The notes under the pieces were generated by a model. The model had not been told where the DNA came from and ran no database searches. It was given only the letters and a program-made list of their open reading frames with translations. The position numbers were made by a program, and so were the translations under genes. A DNA stretch of 6,831 nucleotides. Source: Spirochaetota bacterium (lineage in GTDB: Bacteria; Spirochaetota; Spirochaetia; DSM-27196; PWMO01). The stretch lies in assembly GCA_009908925.1 (NCBI GenBank), contig JAAAOH010000147.1:1-6831 (forward strand). The letters run 5' to 3'. Below are positions 6,360 through 6,831 of the stretch, piece after piece. Numbering within the stretch: position 1 is the stretch's first letter; every line of letters begins with the position of its first letter.

Positions 6360-6831
6360 CTACAGCCCGATGCGGGTCTCGATGGTCACCGAGTTTCCGA
6401 CCTCCGGCTCACCGTCGTCGTAACGGATGGTTCCGTCCTCGTTTCTGAGTACGGTAGTGGTCACGATGAAGGCCAGATCGAGCGTCGGCGCGACCGGATA
6501 GACGACTTCGCTCCGCAGTATCGAGTTTGCGTCGAAGAACGTGGCGTCGGCGAAATCGCCCCGGTCCATCGCGGTGGCGAAGAATCCGCGCCGGTCGTAC
6601 TCGGCGGAGGCGTGAATGCCGAGGGGCAGCAGGCCCTCCCGGAGCTCCGCTCTGAGGGTGAGATAGTCGTAGTCGGAGAGCGTCCACTCGCCGGTGCTGT
6701 CGACCTCCCATGGCCAGAGGTATCCCGCGCGGAAACGCAGGTTGTCTGCGAGGATGGAGAACCCGGCCTCGCCGTAGACACCGGCGCCCGTCTCGTCGAA
6801 CCTCTCAGCGTCGGGTTCCCGGAAGTACTCG
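6360..6831 (-). CDS. C-terminal 156 residues of a probable outer-membrane beta-barrel protein
   Basis: The gene enters from the right edge, so its start lies outside the window, and the frame is open without break from 6831 to the stop TAG at 6360-6362. The visible 156 residues show a repeated pattern of alternating polar and hydrophobic or aromatic residues split by Asp/Gly-rich turns. Candidate strands are about 16-27, 30-40, 53-65, 69-79, 81-88, 103-111, 116-128 and a final strand 146-156 (NSVTIETRIGL). Aromatic residues (Tyr, Phe, Trp) cluster near strand ends. There is no cysteine. This fits the end of an outer-membrane barrel, but the chain ends in Leu rather than the usual Phe, and I recognise no named family. 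A surface or periplasmic beta-rich protein is an alternative. mutL begins two bases downstream, so the two are almost certainly on one transcript although their roles seem unrelated. Confidence 0.7.
   Translation of the reverse strand, partial: EYFREPDAERFDETGAGVYGEAGFSILADNLRFRAGYLWPWEVDSTGEWTLSDYDYLTLRAELREGLLPLGIHASAEYDRRGFFATAMDRGDFADATFFDANSILRSEVVYPVAPTLDLAFIVTTTVLRNEDGTIRYDDGEPEVGNSVTIETRIGL

Overview
This is a GC-rich chromosomal window that looks like core genome. It holds six genes: four complete enough to define both ends, and one cut by each window edge. A free-living spirochaete (Spirochaetota) is my best guess at the host. The reasons are a dense set of exported tetratricopeptide (TPR) proteins, Glu/Ala/Arg-rich coiled coils of the kind seen in treponemal membrane antigens, and a thioredoxin reductase of the form shared with fungi and plants. 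This is inference. There is no rRNA or other marker here to settle it, and I see no tRNA, CRISPR array, insertion sequence, integrase or phage gene.

Left block (1-3487): three TPR genes. One points left from about 670 and runs off the window; it encodes an N-terminally anchored TPR protein. Two point right: a 250-aa protein with a signal peptide, four TPRs and a coiled coil (start GTG 767), and a 644-aa membrane-anchored protein with a long coiled coil and eleven gap-free 34-residue TPRs (start GTG 1553). The 96-base gap between the divergent starts carries a perfect TTGACA -35 box for the leftward gene.

Middle block (3528-4484): trxB, encoding NADPH-dependent thioredoxin reductase, lies 40 bases after the large TPR gene on the same strand. 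It is probably the last gene of a three-gene rightward operon. The 79-base gap after it holds an 8-bp GC hairpin between two converging genes.

Right block (4564-6831, minus strand): mutL encodes the DNA mismatch repair ATPase/endonuclease. Its GTG start lies 2 bases after the stop of an upstream gene, and only the last 156 residues of that gene's product are in the window. That fragment looks like the C-terminal part of an outer-membrane beta-barrel, but I cannot name it.

How the genes fit together: the three TPR proteins and the barrel-like fragment are predicted to act at the cell envelope, and none contains a cysteine. TrxB and MutL are cytoplasmic housekeeping enzymes that appear to be co-transcribed with envelope genes. 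I found no convincing new defence or mobile system. The most unusual features are the clustered TPR scaffold genes, their linkage to trxB, and the eukaryote-like form of TrxB.
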